Positions 30,106-38,695 of a DNA stretch of 38,695 nucleotides are shown here, piece by piece (the first letter of the stretch is position 1; the number at the start of each line of letters is the position of its first letter). A program made the position numbers and the translations under genes. The DNA comes from Chitinophagaceae bacterium (GTDB taxonomy: Bacteria; Bacteroidota; Bacteroidia; Chitinophagales; Chitinophagaceae), in the NCBI GenBank assembly GCA_004322015.1, contig SCQT01000204.1, forward strand, positions 1-38,695, given 5' to 3'. The notes beneath the pieces are model-generated. The model made no database searches, had not been told where the DNA came from, and saw only the letters and a program-made list of their open reading frames with translations.

Positions 30106-32622
30106 ATGAAATCTAATAGATTTTCTCCTTCCTCAATAAAGGTGGTGGTTATTGGAAACGCAATGGTAGGACATAAGTTTTGCGAAAAACTCAGGGAGCG
30201 GGATGTACTAAACACCATTGATATCAAAGTATTCGGAGAAGAGAATCATCGTGCGTATGACAGGGTGCACCTAAGTGAATATTTTAAAGATAAATCTATT
30301 GATCGCCTGTATTTATCAAAGACAGGATGGTATGAATCTAAAAATATACAAATATATTTAGATAACCCTGTGGTAGAAATTGATAGATTTAAAAAAAATG
30401 TTATATCTAAATCAGGTGAAGTATGTCCTTATGATTATTTGGTTCTTGCTACCGGTTCATCTCCTTTTCTTCCACCCATTACGGGTAATGATTTATTTGG
30501 TGTCTTTGTCTATAGAACCGTGGATGACCTGGAGATGATCCTGGGGCGGGCATATAAATCCAAAAAAGCGGCGGTAATCGGTGGGGGGCTATTGGGGTTG
30601 GAAGCAGCCAAAGCCATGCTCGATCTCAGGCTGGAAACTCATGTGATAGAGCATTCTCCCCGGCTTATGCCCCGCCAGCTTGATGAGACAGGTGCTACTT
30701 TCCTCCGGAATAAGCTGGAACATTTGGGGATTAAAATTCATCTGAATAAAACCACCTCCGCGATCCGCGGTAACGAGAGAGTGGAATGGGTCGAATTTGC
30801 CGATAACACCCAACTGGACACTGACATGGTAGTAGTTTCAGCCGGTATTCGTCCCAGAGATGAATTGGCGAGGCAGTGCGGGTTGAGGACAGGTCCCAGA
30901 GGAGGGGTTATAGTCAATGAATATTTACAAACTTCTGATCCTTTTATTTACGCTATAGGAGAATGTGCTTTATATGAAGGCATGATATACGGTCTGGTGG
31001 CTCCGGGGTATAATATGGCAGAAGTTGTGGCAAGTAATCTGACAGGGGGAGATAAAATATTCACCGCATTCGATATGTCCACCAAGCTAAAACTCATTGG
31101 TGTGGATGTGGCCAGCTTTGGTGATCCCTTTGGTATGAATACAGCTCACAGCCCGATTATTTTCGAAGACAGAATGCGGGATATATACAAACGGATCAAT
31201 ATTTCCGAAGATGGGAAAAAATTGCTTGGCGGGATCTTGGTGGGAGATACGCATTCTTACAATATGCTTTTACAGACTTGTTTGAATGAATTATCTCTTC
31301 CTCCTCATCCTGAAAATATCTTATTCCAAAGTGAAGAAGGATCTAAAAATGAATCAGGAGTGATGGCCTTACCGGATGCGGCATTGATCTGTTCTTGTGA
31401 AAGCATTAGTAAAAAGACAATTTGTGATGCGGTTATAGCACAGGGAATAGCGGATGCGGAGGGTATGAAAAAATGTACTAAAGCAGGAACCGGTTGTGGA
31501 GGCTGCATCCCTATGGTCAAAGATCTGATCAATGAGACCCTGAAACTACAGGGCAAAATGATTAAACAGATTATATGCGAGCATTTTGCATACAGCCGCC
31601 AACAGTTGTATGATCTTATAAAAATAAACGGGATAAAAACTTTTGAAGCAGCCTTAGAATCTTTTGGAACAGGATTCGGTTGCGAGATCTGTAAACCGGT
31701 CATTGCTTCCATATTGGCCAGCGCCTGGAACGATCTCATCATAAAACATGCTACCATTCAGGATACGAATGACAGGTATCTTGCCAATATTCAAAAGGGA
31801 GGGTCTTATTCAGTAGTGCCCAGGATACCCGGAGGGGAAATTACACCGGATAAACTGATCGCTATCGGTGAGATAGCTAAAAAATATAATCTCTATTGCA
31901 AGATCACAGGGGGGCAACGGATTGATTTATTCGGCGCCATGATCCATCAGCTACCCGAAATATGGGAAGAGTTGATTGCAGCCGGCTTTGAAAGCGGTCA
32001 TGCTTATGGCAAAGCAGTCCGTACCGTTAAAAGCTGCGTAGGTTCTACCTGGTGTCGTTATGGCCTGCATGATTCAGTGGGTTTTGCCATAGAACTGGAA
32101 GAAAGGTACAAAGGATTACGGGCGCCTCACAAGATCAAAATGGCGGTGTCCGGATGTGTAAGGGAATGTGCGGAAGCACAGTCAAAAGATGTCGGAGTAA
32201 TTGCTACAGAGAAAGGATGGAATTTATTCATTTGCGGCAATGGGGGCGCCAAACCTCAACATGCAGTATTATTTGCTTCCGATATTGACAAGGAAACTGT
32301 CGTTCATTATATAGACCGCCTCCTTATGTTTTATATAAAAACAGCTGAACCACTTACCCGCACCTCCACCTGGCTTAATAAACTGGAAGGAGGACTGGAT
32401 TATTTAAAAGATGTGATTATTCATAATACGCTGGGGATTTGTGTACAGTTAGAACAAGAAATGCAGGAGACACTCAGTCAATATTATTGTGAATGGAAAG
32501 CCGTGGTGGAGAGTCCGCAATTGAGAAAACAATTTACACATTTTGTAAATTCTAATGAGCCGGATCCTACGATAAGCTTTGAAGAAAAGAGAAAACAAAA
32601 AAATCCGGTAGCATGGGTATAA
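30106..32622 (+). CDS. nirB: NAD(P)H nitrite reductase, large subunit
   Basis: An 838-residue NirB that reduces nitrite to ammonia in the cytoplasm. The FAD/NAD(P)H oxidoreductase part opens with VVVIGNAMVGHKFCEKLRER and has AVIGGGLLGLEAAKAMLDL. The BFD-type [2Fe-2S] region has ICSCESISKKTICDAV and CTKAGTGCGGCIP, with a second, weaker unit (SFGTGFGCEICKPVI). The sulfite/nitrite reductase part has siroheme-[4Fe-4S] ligands SCVGSTWC and SGCVREC, as CX5C and CX3C. nirD follows with a 10-base overlap, so the subunits are coupled. No nitrate reductase or nitrate transporter is in the window, so it may serve nitrite taken up or made elsewhere. Length is close to the E. coli protein. Confidence 0.96.
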   Translation: MKSNRFSPSSIKVVVIGNAMVGHKFCEKLRERDVLNTIDIKVFGEENHRAYDRVHLSEYFKDKSIDRLYLSKTGWYESKNIQIYLDNPVVEIDRFKKNVISKSGEVCPYDYLVLATGSSPFLPPITGNDLFGVFVYRTVDDLEMILGRAYKSKKAAVIGGGLLGLEAAKAMLDLRLETHVIEHSPRLMPRQLDETGATFLRNKLEHLGIKIHLNKTTSAIRGNERVEWVEFADNTQLDTDMVVVSAGIRPRDELARQCGLRTGPRGGVIVNEYLQTSDPFIYAIGECALYEGMIYGLVAPGYNMAEVVASNLTGGDKIFTAFDMSTKLKLIGVDVASFGDPFGMNTAHSPIIFEDRMRDIYKRINISEDGKKLLGGILVGDTHSYNMLLQTCLNELSLPPHPENILFQSEEGSKNESGVMALPDAALICSCESISKKTICDAVIAQGIADAEGMKKCTKAGTGCGGCIPMVKDLINETLKLQGKMIKQIICEHFAYSRQQLYDLIKINGIKTFEAALESFGTGFGCEICKPVIASILASAWNDLIIKHATIQDTNDRYLANIQKGGSYSVVPRIPGGEITPDKLIAIGEIAKKYNLYCKITGGQRIDLFGAMIHQLPEIWEELIAAGFESGHAYGKAVRTVKSCVGSTWCRYGLHDSVGFAIELEERYKGLRAPHKIKMAVSGCVRECAEAQSKDVGVIATEKGWNLFICGNGGAKPQHAVLFASDIDKETVVHYIDRLLMFYIKTAEPLTRTSTWLNKLEGGLDYLKDVIIHNTLGICVQLEQEMQETLSQYYCEWKAVVESPQLRKQFTHFVNSNEPDPTISFEEKRKQKNPVAWV

Positions 32623-32960
32623 ACAAAAAAACAAAATGGTTTAGGGCATGCCATGTAAACGATGTGCCTGCAAACGGCGGAGTATGCATTCAGTATCAAA
32701 ATGAACAAATAGCAATTTTTCATTTTACATCCAGACAAGAATGGTATGCCACACAAAATCTTTGTCCACATAAGCAACAAATGATCTTATCGCGGGGTCT
32801 CATCGGAGAAACGCTGAGCGAAGCTAAAGTGGCCTGTCCTTACCATAAAAACACTTTTTCTCTTATCACTGGAAAATGCTTGTCAAGCTCTGAAATAGAC
32901 GTAATTAAAATATATGAGATAAAGATTGAAGATGAGTTTGTATTTGTCGCATGCGAATGA
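32613..32960 (+). CDS. nirD: Nitrite reductase, small (Rieske-like) subunit
   Basis: A 115-residue NirD with a Rieske fold. Unlike the E. coli subunit, which lacks cluster ligands, this one keeps both pairs: NLCPHKQQ (Cys-x-His) and ACPYHKNTF (Cys-x-x-His), so it may hold a [2Fe-2S] cluster. It opens MGINKKTKWFRACHVNDVPA and has the ISLITGKCL-like turn FSLITGKCLSS after the second pair. Its ATG lies 10 bases inside the end of nirB in another frame, as typical for coupled subunits. Loss of ligands in some homologs makes the retained ones noteworthy. Confidence 0.93.
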   Translation: MGINKKTKWFRACHVNDVPANGGVCIQYQNEQIAIFHFTSRQEWYATQNLCPHKQQMILSRGLIGETLSEAKVACPYHKNTFSLITGKCLSSSEIDVIKIYEIKIEDEFVFVACE

Positions 32961-33115
32961 GGAGGGATATCTAATGATATCGTTTATCCTGTTGGAATAT
33001 ACCCCGCAAGGCCACTCATCAAATAATCAAGATCAATGACTTCCCATTTAAAAAAAATCTTGTATGTTTATGGCTTGAAATTTTCTTACCAATTACAAGC
33101 CTTGAAGAATCTTAA

Positions 33116-36100
33116 ATGAAGAAGACTGCATTCCTATCAGTATTACTGATACTTTTCACATTAGCCGGTATGGCGCAACAAAATCACAATTTAGGGCATA
33201 TTGACAAGAACAGGCAACTCAAACACTATAAGGTGATAAGCCATATCCAACGCGAAACACGGTGGGTGGATAGCATTTTTAAAACCCTGACACCGGAAGA
33301 AAGAATTGCACAACTTATTTTTATACGCGCTTATTCTACAGGGGATACTGCAAATATCAATAGTGTTACTGACCTGATTCAACAAAAACGTGTCGGCGGA
33401 TTAGTGTTTTTTCAGGGAAGTCCGGTGGCTCAGGCGGACCTGACGAACCAATACCAGGCCATGTCCAAAGTGCCTCTTTTCATCTCACAGGATGCGGAGT
33501 GGGGATTGGGTATGCGCCTGGACAGTGTGATTAATTTTCCGAGGCAACTGACTTTAGGCGCTATGCGTGATAAAGCTTTTGTATATCAGGTGGGAAAGGC
33601 TATAGGGGAGCAATGCAAACGATTAGGTGTGCAGATAAATTTTGCCCCGGATGTGGATATCAATAATAACCCAAACAATCCGGTAATAAACGACCGGTCT
33701 TATGGAGAAAATAAATATGTGGTGGCGAATTGGGGGATCGAATATATGAAAGGAATGCAAAGTGTGGGCGTAATTGCTTGCGCCAAACATTTTCCGGGGC
33801 ATGGCGATACGAATGTGGACTCTCATAAAGGATTGCCGGTAGTAAATAAAAGCATGGGGCAGTTAGAAGAATTAGAATTATATCCTTTTAAAAAGATAGT
33901 GAAAGCGGGAGTTGCCTCCGTGATGGTGGCACATCTGCACATTCCTGCCATAGATAAGCGTCCGAACCGGCCTACTTCGCTTTCTCATAATGCGGTAACA
34001 AAAATATTAAAGGATCAGTTGGGCTTCAAAGGTCTCATATTCACCGATGCGCTGGAGATGAAGGGAGTAAGTGATTATTTTAAAAACGGACAGGCGGGTG
34101 TGGAAGCCATGATAGCTGGAGATGATATTATGCTGCTTCCGCAAAATGTAGATGATTGTATTAATGGTATTGAGAAAGCTATTCATCAGCATAAGTTGAG
34201 CTGGGAGACTGTTAATGCCCGTGTGAAGAAAGTTCTACGCGCGAAGTACCGAGCAGGACTTGCTGACTGGCAACCGGTGAATACTGAAAATCTGACTGCT
34301 GACCTGAATGAGCAGACCTTACCCTTAGTACGCGAATTATACACCCGTGCATTGACAGTTTTAAATAATGAGAATTATATATTACCTTTCAAAAGAGAAG
34401 ATACTTCACGCATAGCGTTGTTGAACGTAGGGGGGGCACAGGATGCTTTTTCAGCTTCTCTGAGAAAATATCACAGTATTGACACTTTTAATTTTACCGG
34501 CGACGAAAGTTATGAAGATGCTTCCTTGTTGGCAAACAAAATTCAGCATAATTATGATAAGCTGATTATCGCCATTGGCAACTATAATCGTTTCCCTCAA
34601 AATAATTTTGGTATCTCTCCTGCGGGAGTTTCGTTGGTACAACAAATACAACACGAAATGCCGACAGCGACGGTGGTTTTTGGAAACCCGTATGCGATCA
34701 GCAATTTCTGTCACGGCCCTGCTATCGTAGCTGCTTATGAAGATGATAGTGTGGTACAACGTATTGCGGGAGACCTGTTATTTGAAGCGTTCGATCCTTC
34801 AGGCAGACTGCCCGTCACTGTTTGCGCTGAGTTCCCTTTCAACACGGGTTTGAAAAACTTTCAGTATAAGAAAGCGTATCTTCCTTTTGTTGAACCTCAG
34901 ACGGTGGGAGTTAATAGTAAGTTACTTTATAAAGCGGATTCAATAGCAAATGATGGGATTGCTAAAGGTGCTTATCCCGGTTGCGAAATCCTGGCGATGA
35001 AAGATGGCAAAATATTTTATTACAAGAGTTTCGGTTATCTGGGCTATGATCAGAAAATTCCAGTGGAAACAAATACTATCTACGATATGGCCTCCTGTAC
35101 CAAGATATGTGCTACTACGATGGCATGCATGAGGCTGTATGACGAGGGGAAATTAAGCCTGAATGGAACATTAGGAGAATATTTACCCTGGCTGAGAGGA
35201 AGCGATAAGTCTTCCTTGAAGGTCAAGGATGTAATGCTGCATCAGGCAGGATTTGAGCCCGATTTTCCTTACCTGGGATTAATGTTGACTGACGGAGTGC
35301 ACCCTGATTCCGGTATTTTTCATACGATCCGCGACTCCGTTTACAGCGTACGCGTCGCAGAAGACATGTACATGCGGAAAAGCTATGAGGATACCTTGAA
35401 TATGGAAATCAGAAATGATAAATTAGGAAAGAAAAATAACTATGTTTATAGTGATATTGATTTTCAGGTGATGGGATATATTGTAGAACGACTGACGGGC
35501 TTACCACTGGACGAATATGTAAAGCGCACCTTTTATGATAAAATAGGCATGCCCTCTACCGGCTTTTTGCCCCGTGAGCGTTATCCTTTAGACCGGATAG
35601 CTCCTACGGAATGTGAGAAAGTATTTCGTTTACAGTGCTTACACGGCGATGTGCATGATCCTCGCGCGGCAATGTTTGGCGGTGTAGCCGGCCACGCAGG
35701 TCTGTTCTCGGATGCGTATGATCTGGCAGCATTGATGCAAATGACTTTGAACGGCGGCACTTTTGATGGTACCCATTATCTGAAACCATCCACTATTAAA
35801 CTATTTACTTCGTATCAAAGCCATATCAGTCGCAGGGGTATCGGATTTGATAAGCCGTATAGAGATCAAAGCAAGCTGGATTATCCTTATCCAGCTACTT
35901 ATGCTTCACCCCTTACATACGGTCATACAGGATACACGGGTACCTGCGTTTGGGTTGATCCGAAATACAAATTTGTCTATATCTTTCTCAGTAACAGGGT
36001 AAATCCTGATGGCGGTTCTAATACTAAACTGGAACGCATGGATATCCGTGAGAAGTTGATGGATGCCTTTTATGAAGCAATAGAGGCCAAGAAGGATTAG
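33116..36100 (+). CDS. GH3 beta-N-acetylglucosaminidase fused to a serine beta-lactamase-type domain
   Basis: A 994-residue secreted protein (signal peptide MKKTAFLSVLLILFTLAGMA). The first about 600 residues are a NagZ-like GH3 unit: GGLVFFQGSPVAQADLTNQY, CAKHFPGHGDTNVDSHKGLP with the His/Asp acid-base pair, and GFKGLIFTDALEMKGVSDYF with the nucleophile Asp311. The rest is a class C beta-lactamase/esterase-type domain with SCTK (Ser660-x-x-Lys), YSD at the tyrosine motif and HTGYTG in place of the KTG triad. Such fusions occur across Bacteroidota and are thought to act in cell-wall recycling, cleaving GlcNAc from muropeptides and acting on the peptide or amide part. Which reactions both domains perform is not shown by sequence. 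Confidence 0.93.
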   Translation: MKKTAFLSVLLILFTLAGMAQQNHNLGHIDKNRQLKHYKVISHIQRETRWVDSIFKTLTPEERIAQLIFIRAYSTGDTANINSVTDLIQQKRVGGLVFFQGSPVAQADLTNQYQAMSKVPLFISQDAEWGLGMRLDSVINFPRQLTLGAMRDKAFVYQVGKAIGEQCKRLGVQINFAPDVDINNNPNNPVINDRSYGENKYVVANWGIEYMKGMQSVGVIACAKHFPGHGDTNVDSHKGLPVVNKSMGQLEELELYPFKKIVKAGVASVMVAHLHIPAIDKRPNRPTSLSHNAVTKILKDQLGFKGLIFTDALEMKGVSDYFKNGQAGVEAMIAGDDIMLLPQNVDDCINGIEKAIHQHKLSWETVNARVKKVLRAKYRAGLADWQPVNTENLTADLNEQTLPLVRELYTRALTVLNNENYILPFKREDTSRIALLNVGGAQDAFSASLRKYHSIDTFNFTGDESYEDASLLANKIQHNYDKLIIAIGNYNRFPQNNFGISPAGVSLVQQIQHEMPTATVVFGNPYAISNFCHGPAIVAAYEDDSVVQRIAGDLLFEAFDPSGRLPVTVCAEFPFNTGLKNFQYKKAYLPFVEPQTVGVNSKLLYKADSIANDGIAKGAYPGCEILAMKDGKIFYYKSFGYLGYDQKIPVETNTIYDMASCTKICATTMACMRLYDEGKLSLNGTLGEYLPWLRGSDKSSLKVKDVMLHQAGFEPDFPYLGLMLTDGVHPDSGIFHTIRDSVYSVRVAEDMYMRKSYEDTLNMEIRNDKLGKKNNYVYSDIDFQVMGYIVERLTGLPLDEYVKRTFYDKIGMPSTGFLPRERYPLDRIAPTECEKVFRLQCLHGDVHDPRAAMFGGVAGHAGLFSDAYDLAALMQMTLNGGTFDGTHYLKPSTIKLFTSYQSHISRRGIGFDKPYRDQSKLDYPYPATYASPLTYGHTGYTGTCVWVDPKYKFVYIFLSNRVNPDGGSNTKLERMDIREKLMDAFYEAIEAKKD

Positions 36101-36180
36101 ATTTCACCAAGATGGAATAAAATGTATGGTTTTTGCAAAGTTTTATCAGCAGGTATAGGTTAACTGATTTTCACAAGAGA

Positions 36181-36207
36181 AAATCCCTGCGGTGAGGGCA
36201 GGGATTT
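36181..36207. terminator. Terminator shared by the GH3 fusion and cytochrome c genes
   Basis: AAATCCCTGC (36181-36190) and GCAGGGATTT (36198-36207) form a perfect 10-base-pair stem around 7 bases. The right side is followed by TTA and an A-rich tract. It lies between convergent genes and can end both. Confidence 0.88.
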
Positions 36208-36241
36208 TTAAAAGTATAAGAAACAGGTTATAAGTGAATGC

Positions 36242-36805
36242 TTATTGTGCGTCGTTCTGCCTCAGGAATTCCAGAATCTCCCTGGCTCCTTCATCACCCA
36301 CGTTTTGATTGGTCATTTGAACCCCGTTCATGTCCTGAAGTAATGCTTCCGCTATAGGATCGTTATGAGTCATTTTTACCGGATCGCTGATCATATTCAT
36401 GATCCATTGAGGAGTACGTATTTTGGTGATCCCTTTTAATCCCGGGCCAACGAGTTTTTGGGTAGTGGATGTGTGACAGGCTGTGCAACTGGCTTGAAAT
36501 ACGGCTTTCCCTTTGGCAGCCATGGCTGCATCAATAGCAGATCCTACCTTAATATTGGCGTCCGTAAATTTGCCCACTCCCTTGCTGTCACTTTTAGCAT
36601 TTACATCAATCCCGCCTTTGCTTTCTGCAGAGGCAGTGGCGGCCGGGGTTTCCTTGGGTAACGGGTTCCCTTCCATAGTAGTGGGAGGCGGAGTCGGTGC
36701 ATTACTGGTCACTTCATTTTCATTGTATTTATCAGCATTGCTGCTGTGGCATGAATAAAGTGTAAGGCCCGCAATGAATAATCCTGCAATGAATAGCTTC
36801 CTCAT
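36242..36805 (-). CDS. Lipoprotein cytochrome c
   Basis: A 187-residue lipoprotein (Cys19 in LTLYSC) with a long proline-, threonine- and alanine-rich linker (TPPPTTMEGNPLPKETPAAT). A single class I cytochrome c domain follows. Heme c attaches at CTACH (about residues 107-111, ASCTACHTS), followed by KLVGPGLKGI, a typical segment after the heme. The axial Met probably lies in the C-terminal MNGVQMTNQNVGDEGAREIL region. It would carry electrons at the membrane surface, for example to a terminal oxidase. No partner gene is adjacent. The long low-complexity linker may let the domain reach across the periplasm. Confidence 0.92.
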   Translation of the reverse strand: MRKLFIAGLFIAGLTLYSCHSSNADKYNENEVTSNAPTPPPTTMEGNPLPKETPAATASAESKGGIDVNAKSDSKGVGKFTDANIKVGSAIDAAMAAKGKAVFQASCTACHTSTTQKLVGPGLKGITKIRTPQWIMNMISDPVKMTHNDPIAEALLQDMNGVQMTNQNVGDEGAREILEFLRQNDAQ

Positions 36806-37085
36806 AGTTGCATCTTTTGATTTCTGTTAGTAGAGTACTTTTATCTGTTAATTAATTCTTGAATGGAAATATAAAGGTATATATATATATTTTGATTACG
36901 GAGGCAAAAATAGTCTGTCCAAAGACCTGAAAAGTATGATCCCGCTCATAAGCTTAGATGAGGGTCATCATAAAGAGTTTGGGAAATAAATCTCTGCTTA
37001 AAAAATGGTTTCAACAAGACATAAAACTTCTCAAACTATTCGTCAATGACCACCTGAAACTTCGGATAACTATTCACGTTTATCC

Positions 37086-37093
37086 TAACTTTG
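37086..37093 (+). promoter_or_regulatory. -7 element of folC
   Basis: TAACTTTG is an exact TAnnTTTG element ending 10 bases before the folC ATG at 37104, so the leader would be only a few bases. No clear -33 TTTG was found. Confidence 0.45.
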
Positions 37094-37103
37094 CCATCTT
37101 ATT

Positions 37104-38429
37104 ATGGAAAAACCTCAGGCTACTTATCCGGCAACGCTGGATTTTTTATATAATCATCTGCCGATGTTCAGCCGCATAGGTATAGGAGCTTTTAAAAAAG
37201 ATCTGACCAATATTACCGTGCTTTGTAAGGCTTTGGATGACCCGCAGAATAAGTTTAAAAGCATTCATGTGGCAGGTACAAACGGGAAGGGTTCAGTCAG
37301 CCATTCATTGGCAGCCGTGCTGCAGCAATCGGGATACAAAGCCGGATTGTATACTTCGCCCCATTTAAAGGATTTCAGGGAAAGGATCCGGATAAACGGA
37401 GAAGTGATAACGGAGGAATTCGTAATAGAATTTGTACAAACTCATTTTAACCTTGTCCGAAGAGTCCAACCGTCTTTTTTTGAAATTACAGTGGCCATGG
37501 CATTCGAATGGTTTGCAAAAAATACCATTGACATTGCCGTGGTGGAGGTAGGATTGGGTGGTAGGCTTGACAGCACTAACATTATACGGCCGGAATTATC
37601 GGTTATTACCAATATCAGTTATGATCACCAGCAACTACTGGGGAATACTTTACAAGAAATAGCCGGTGAGAAAGCCGGCATTATCAAGCCGGGGATACCT
37701 GTGGTGATTGGTGAAACACGGGGGGAAACGCTTCCGGTATTTCTGGAAAAAGCAAAGGCTGGCCATTCTTCCATCATCTTTGCGGATCAGGAATGGGAAA
37801 TAAAAAAAGAAGCTGAAAAAGACGATAGGCTGATTCTTGTAGTAAAGCATAAAAAAGATGATGCTGGCAGATTATTTACGTATGAACTGGATTTATCCGG
37901 CCCTTATCAAGGGAGAAACCTGTTGACTACGCTTACTGCTATTCAAATATTAAGGGAACAACATTGGAAAATTACTGATGAGAATATGGTCAAAGCGCTT
38001 TCTTCCGTAAAAGAGCTTACAGGATTACGTGGCAGGTGGGAAATACTTGGTCATCATCCTTTAATTATTGCGGATGTGGCGCATAATGTGGGGGGCATTA
38101 CTGAAATTATGAGGAGGATAAAGACGTTATCTTGTAAGCAGCTTCATATTGTAACGGGTTTTGTTAAAGACAAACCTTTAGATCTTGTTCTGCCGCTCTT
38201 TCCTAAGGACGCAAAATATTATTTTTGCCAGGCTCCGATTCCGCGCGCTTTACCATCCGACCGACTCGCCGAAATTGCTGGTGGATATGATTTACACGGG
38301 AAACATTATTCAGACGTTACGGATGCATTCCAGGCTGCAAAATCAAATGCAGGCAATGATGATTTAATCCTGATTTGCGGGAGCGTATTTGTGGTAGCGG
38401 AGGTACTTGAAACAGGTTTTGGACTTTAA
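37104..38429 (+). CDS. folC: Bifunctional folylpolyglutamate / dihydrofolate synthase
   Basis: A 441-residue Mur-ligase-family FolC that adds glutamate to dihydropteroate and folates in the cytoplasm. Seen in order: LDFLYNHLPMFSRIGIGAFK, the P-loop HVAGTNGKGSVSHSLAAVL, LYTSPHLKDFRERIRINGE, VVEVGLGGRLDSTNII, ITNISYDHQQLLGNTLQEIA and AGEKAGIIKPGIPVVIGE. The C-terminal domain includes GRWEILGHHPLIIADVAHNV with the conserved Asp-x-Ala-His-Asn. Length is normal. It stands alone on the plus strand with its own -7 element, divergent from the cytochrome c gene. The start fits the family N-terminus. Confidence 0.95.
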   Translation: MEKPQATYPATLDFLYNHLPMFSRIGIGAFKKDLTNITVLCKALDDPQNKFKSIHVAGTNGKGSVSHSLAAVLQQSGYKAGLYTSPHLKDFRERIRINGEVITEEFVIEFVQTHFNLVRRVQPSFFEITVAMAFEWFAKNTIDIAVVEVGLGGRLDSTNIIRPELSVITNISYDHQQLLGNTLQEIAGEKAGIIKPGIPVVIGETRGETLPVFLEKAKAGHSSIIFADQEWEIKKEAEKDDRLILVVKHKKDDAGRLFTYELDLSGPYQGRNLLTTLTAIQILREQHWKITDENMVKALSSVKELTGLRGRWEILGHHPLIIADVAHNVGGITEIMRRIKTLSCKQLHIVTGFVKDKPLDLVLPLFPKDAKYYFCQAPIPRALPSDRLAEIAGGYDLHGKHYSDVTDAFQAAKSNAGNDDLILICGSVFVVAEVLETGFGL

Positions 38430-38695
38430 ATTTTGAAGATTGAAATTTATTTCCAAAATATTATTCACCCATTACCATTGACTATTGCCCTTCTTCATTT
38501 CCCTTATAATAACTTACTCCCCATAGTTTATATCGTTGATATTGGGTCTGTAATCTTTTAAGAAAATTACCATAGTTTTTCATTATTGTCCGAGTAAAAT
38601 CATACAACTATAGCCTATACTCCTTTGCAGGAAAGTGTTTTAGGCAAAAAATACATTGTTTCAAAATCGGGGGGAGTACCCCCTGGCTTTTTAGG
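38430..38695. other. Intergenic end of the window
   Basis: 266 bases after folC without a recognised gene. The last bases contain GGGGGAGTACCCCC (38670-38683), a perfect 5-base-pair inverted repeat. Its role is unclear; it may belong to the control region of a gene beyond the edge. Confidence 0.4.

Noticed and set aside
36958-37179. 73-codon plus-strand frame before and into folC.
   Set aside because: Overlaps the folC start in another frame and has no protein-like pattern; folC is unambiguous.

Overview
The window comes from a member of the Bacteroidota, most likely the Chitinophagales/Sphingobacteriales side. The support is two SusC/SusD pairs, a one-protein hybrid two-component regulator, a BshA-type bacillithiol enzyme, and several copies of the TAnnTTTG -7 promoter element (twice with a -33 box 19 bases upstream) used by this phylum. 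No rRNA, tRNA, CRISPR array, transposase or integrase was recognised.

Layout. (1) 1-10391 is a sugar-utilisation locus. A minus-strand operon runs sugar porter, PfkB-family sugar kinase, SusC, SusD, then a further gene cut by the window edge. It is divergent from a 920-residue sensor that joins a ribose-binding-protein-like domain to a histidine kinase, receiver and AraC output. This matches the plan of fructose/fructan loci, but no glycoside hydrolase of the locus lies inside the window. Paired direct repeats in the divergent promoter are good candidates for the regulator's binding sites. (2) 10392-12366 is a gene-poor stretch holding two decayed toxin-antitoxin modules (a RelB-like antitoxin with a broken toxin, and a VapB-like antitoxin with a VapC cut off after 26 codons), two copies of a repeat ending in a hairpin, and a 70-base element with perfect 14-base inverted ends. 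(3) 12440-14475 is a compact cassette bounded by terminators: a 251-residue protein of unknown function, a DUF5675-like protein, two tiny membrane proteins, and a divergent small DNA-binding-like protein. This is the best candidate for an undescribed system. (4) 14476-19909 has an 11-base tandem repeat, a coding remnant and an orphan SusC/SusD pair with a canonical promoter and a strong terminator. (5) 19921-20898 is an intact RES-Xre toxin-antitoxin module with a palindrome over its promoter.

(6) 20913-38429 is mostly housekeeping and metabolism: rpsT, queE, a DUF2461 protein, an MBL-fold hydrolase, a GroES-like protein, exbB-exbD, a GH47 alpha-mannosidase lipoprotein, bshA, mutL, nirB-nirD, a GH3 plus beta-lactamase fusion, a lipoprotein cytochrome c and folC. 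ExbB-ExbD could energise the SusC-type receptors through TonB, which is not in the window. Three genes (queE, the MBL-fold gene, folC) have a -7 element only 4 to 10 bases before the start codon, suggesting leaderless or nearly leaderless messages.
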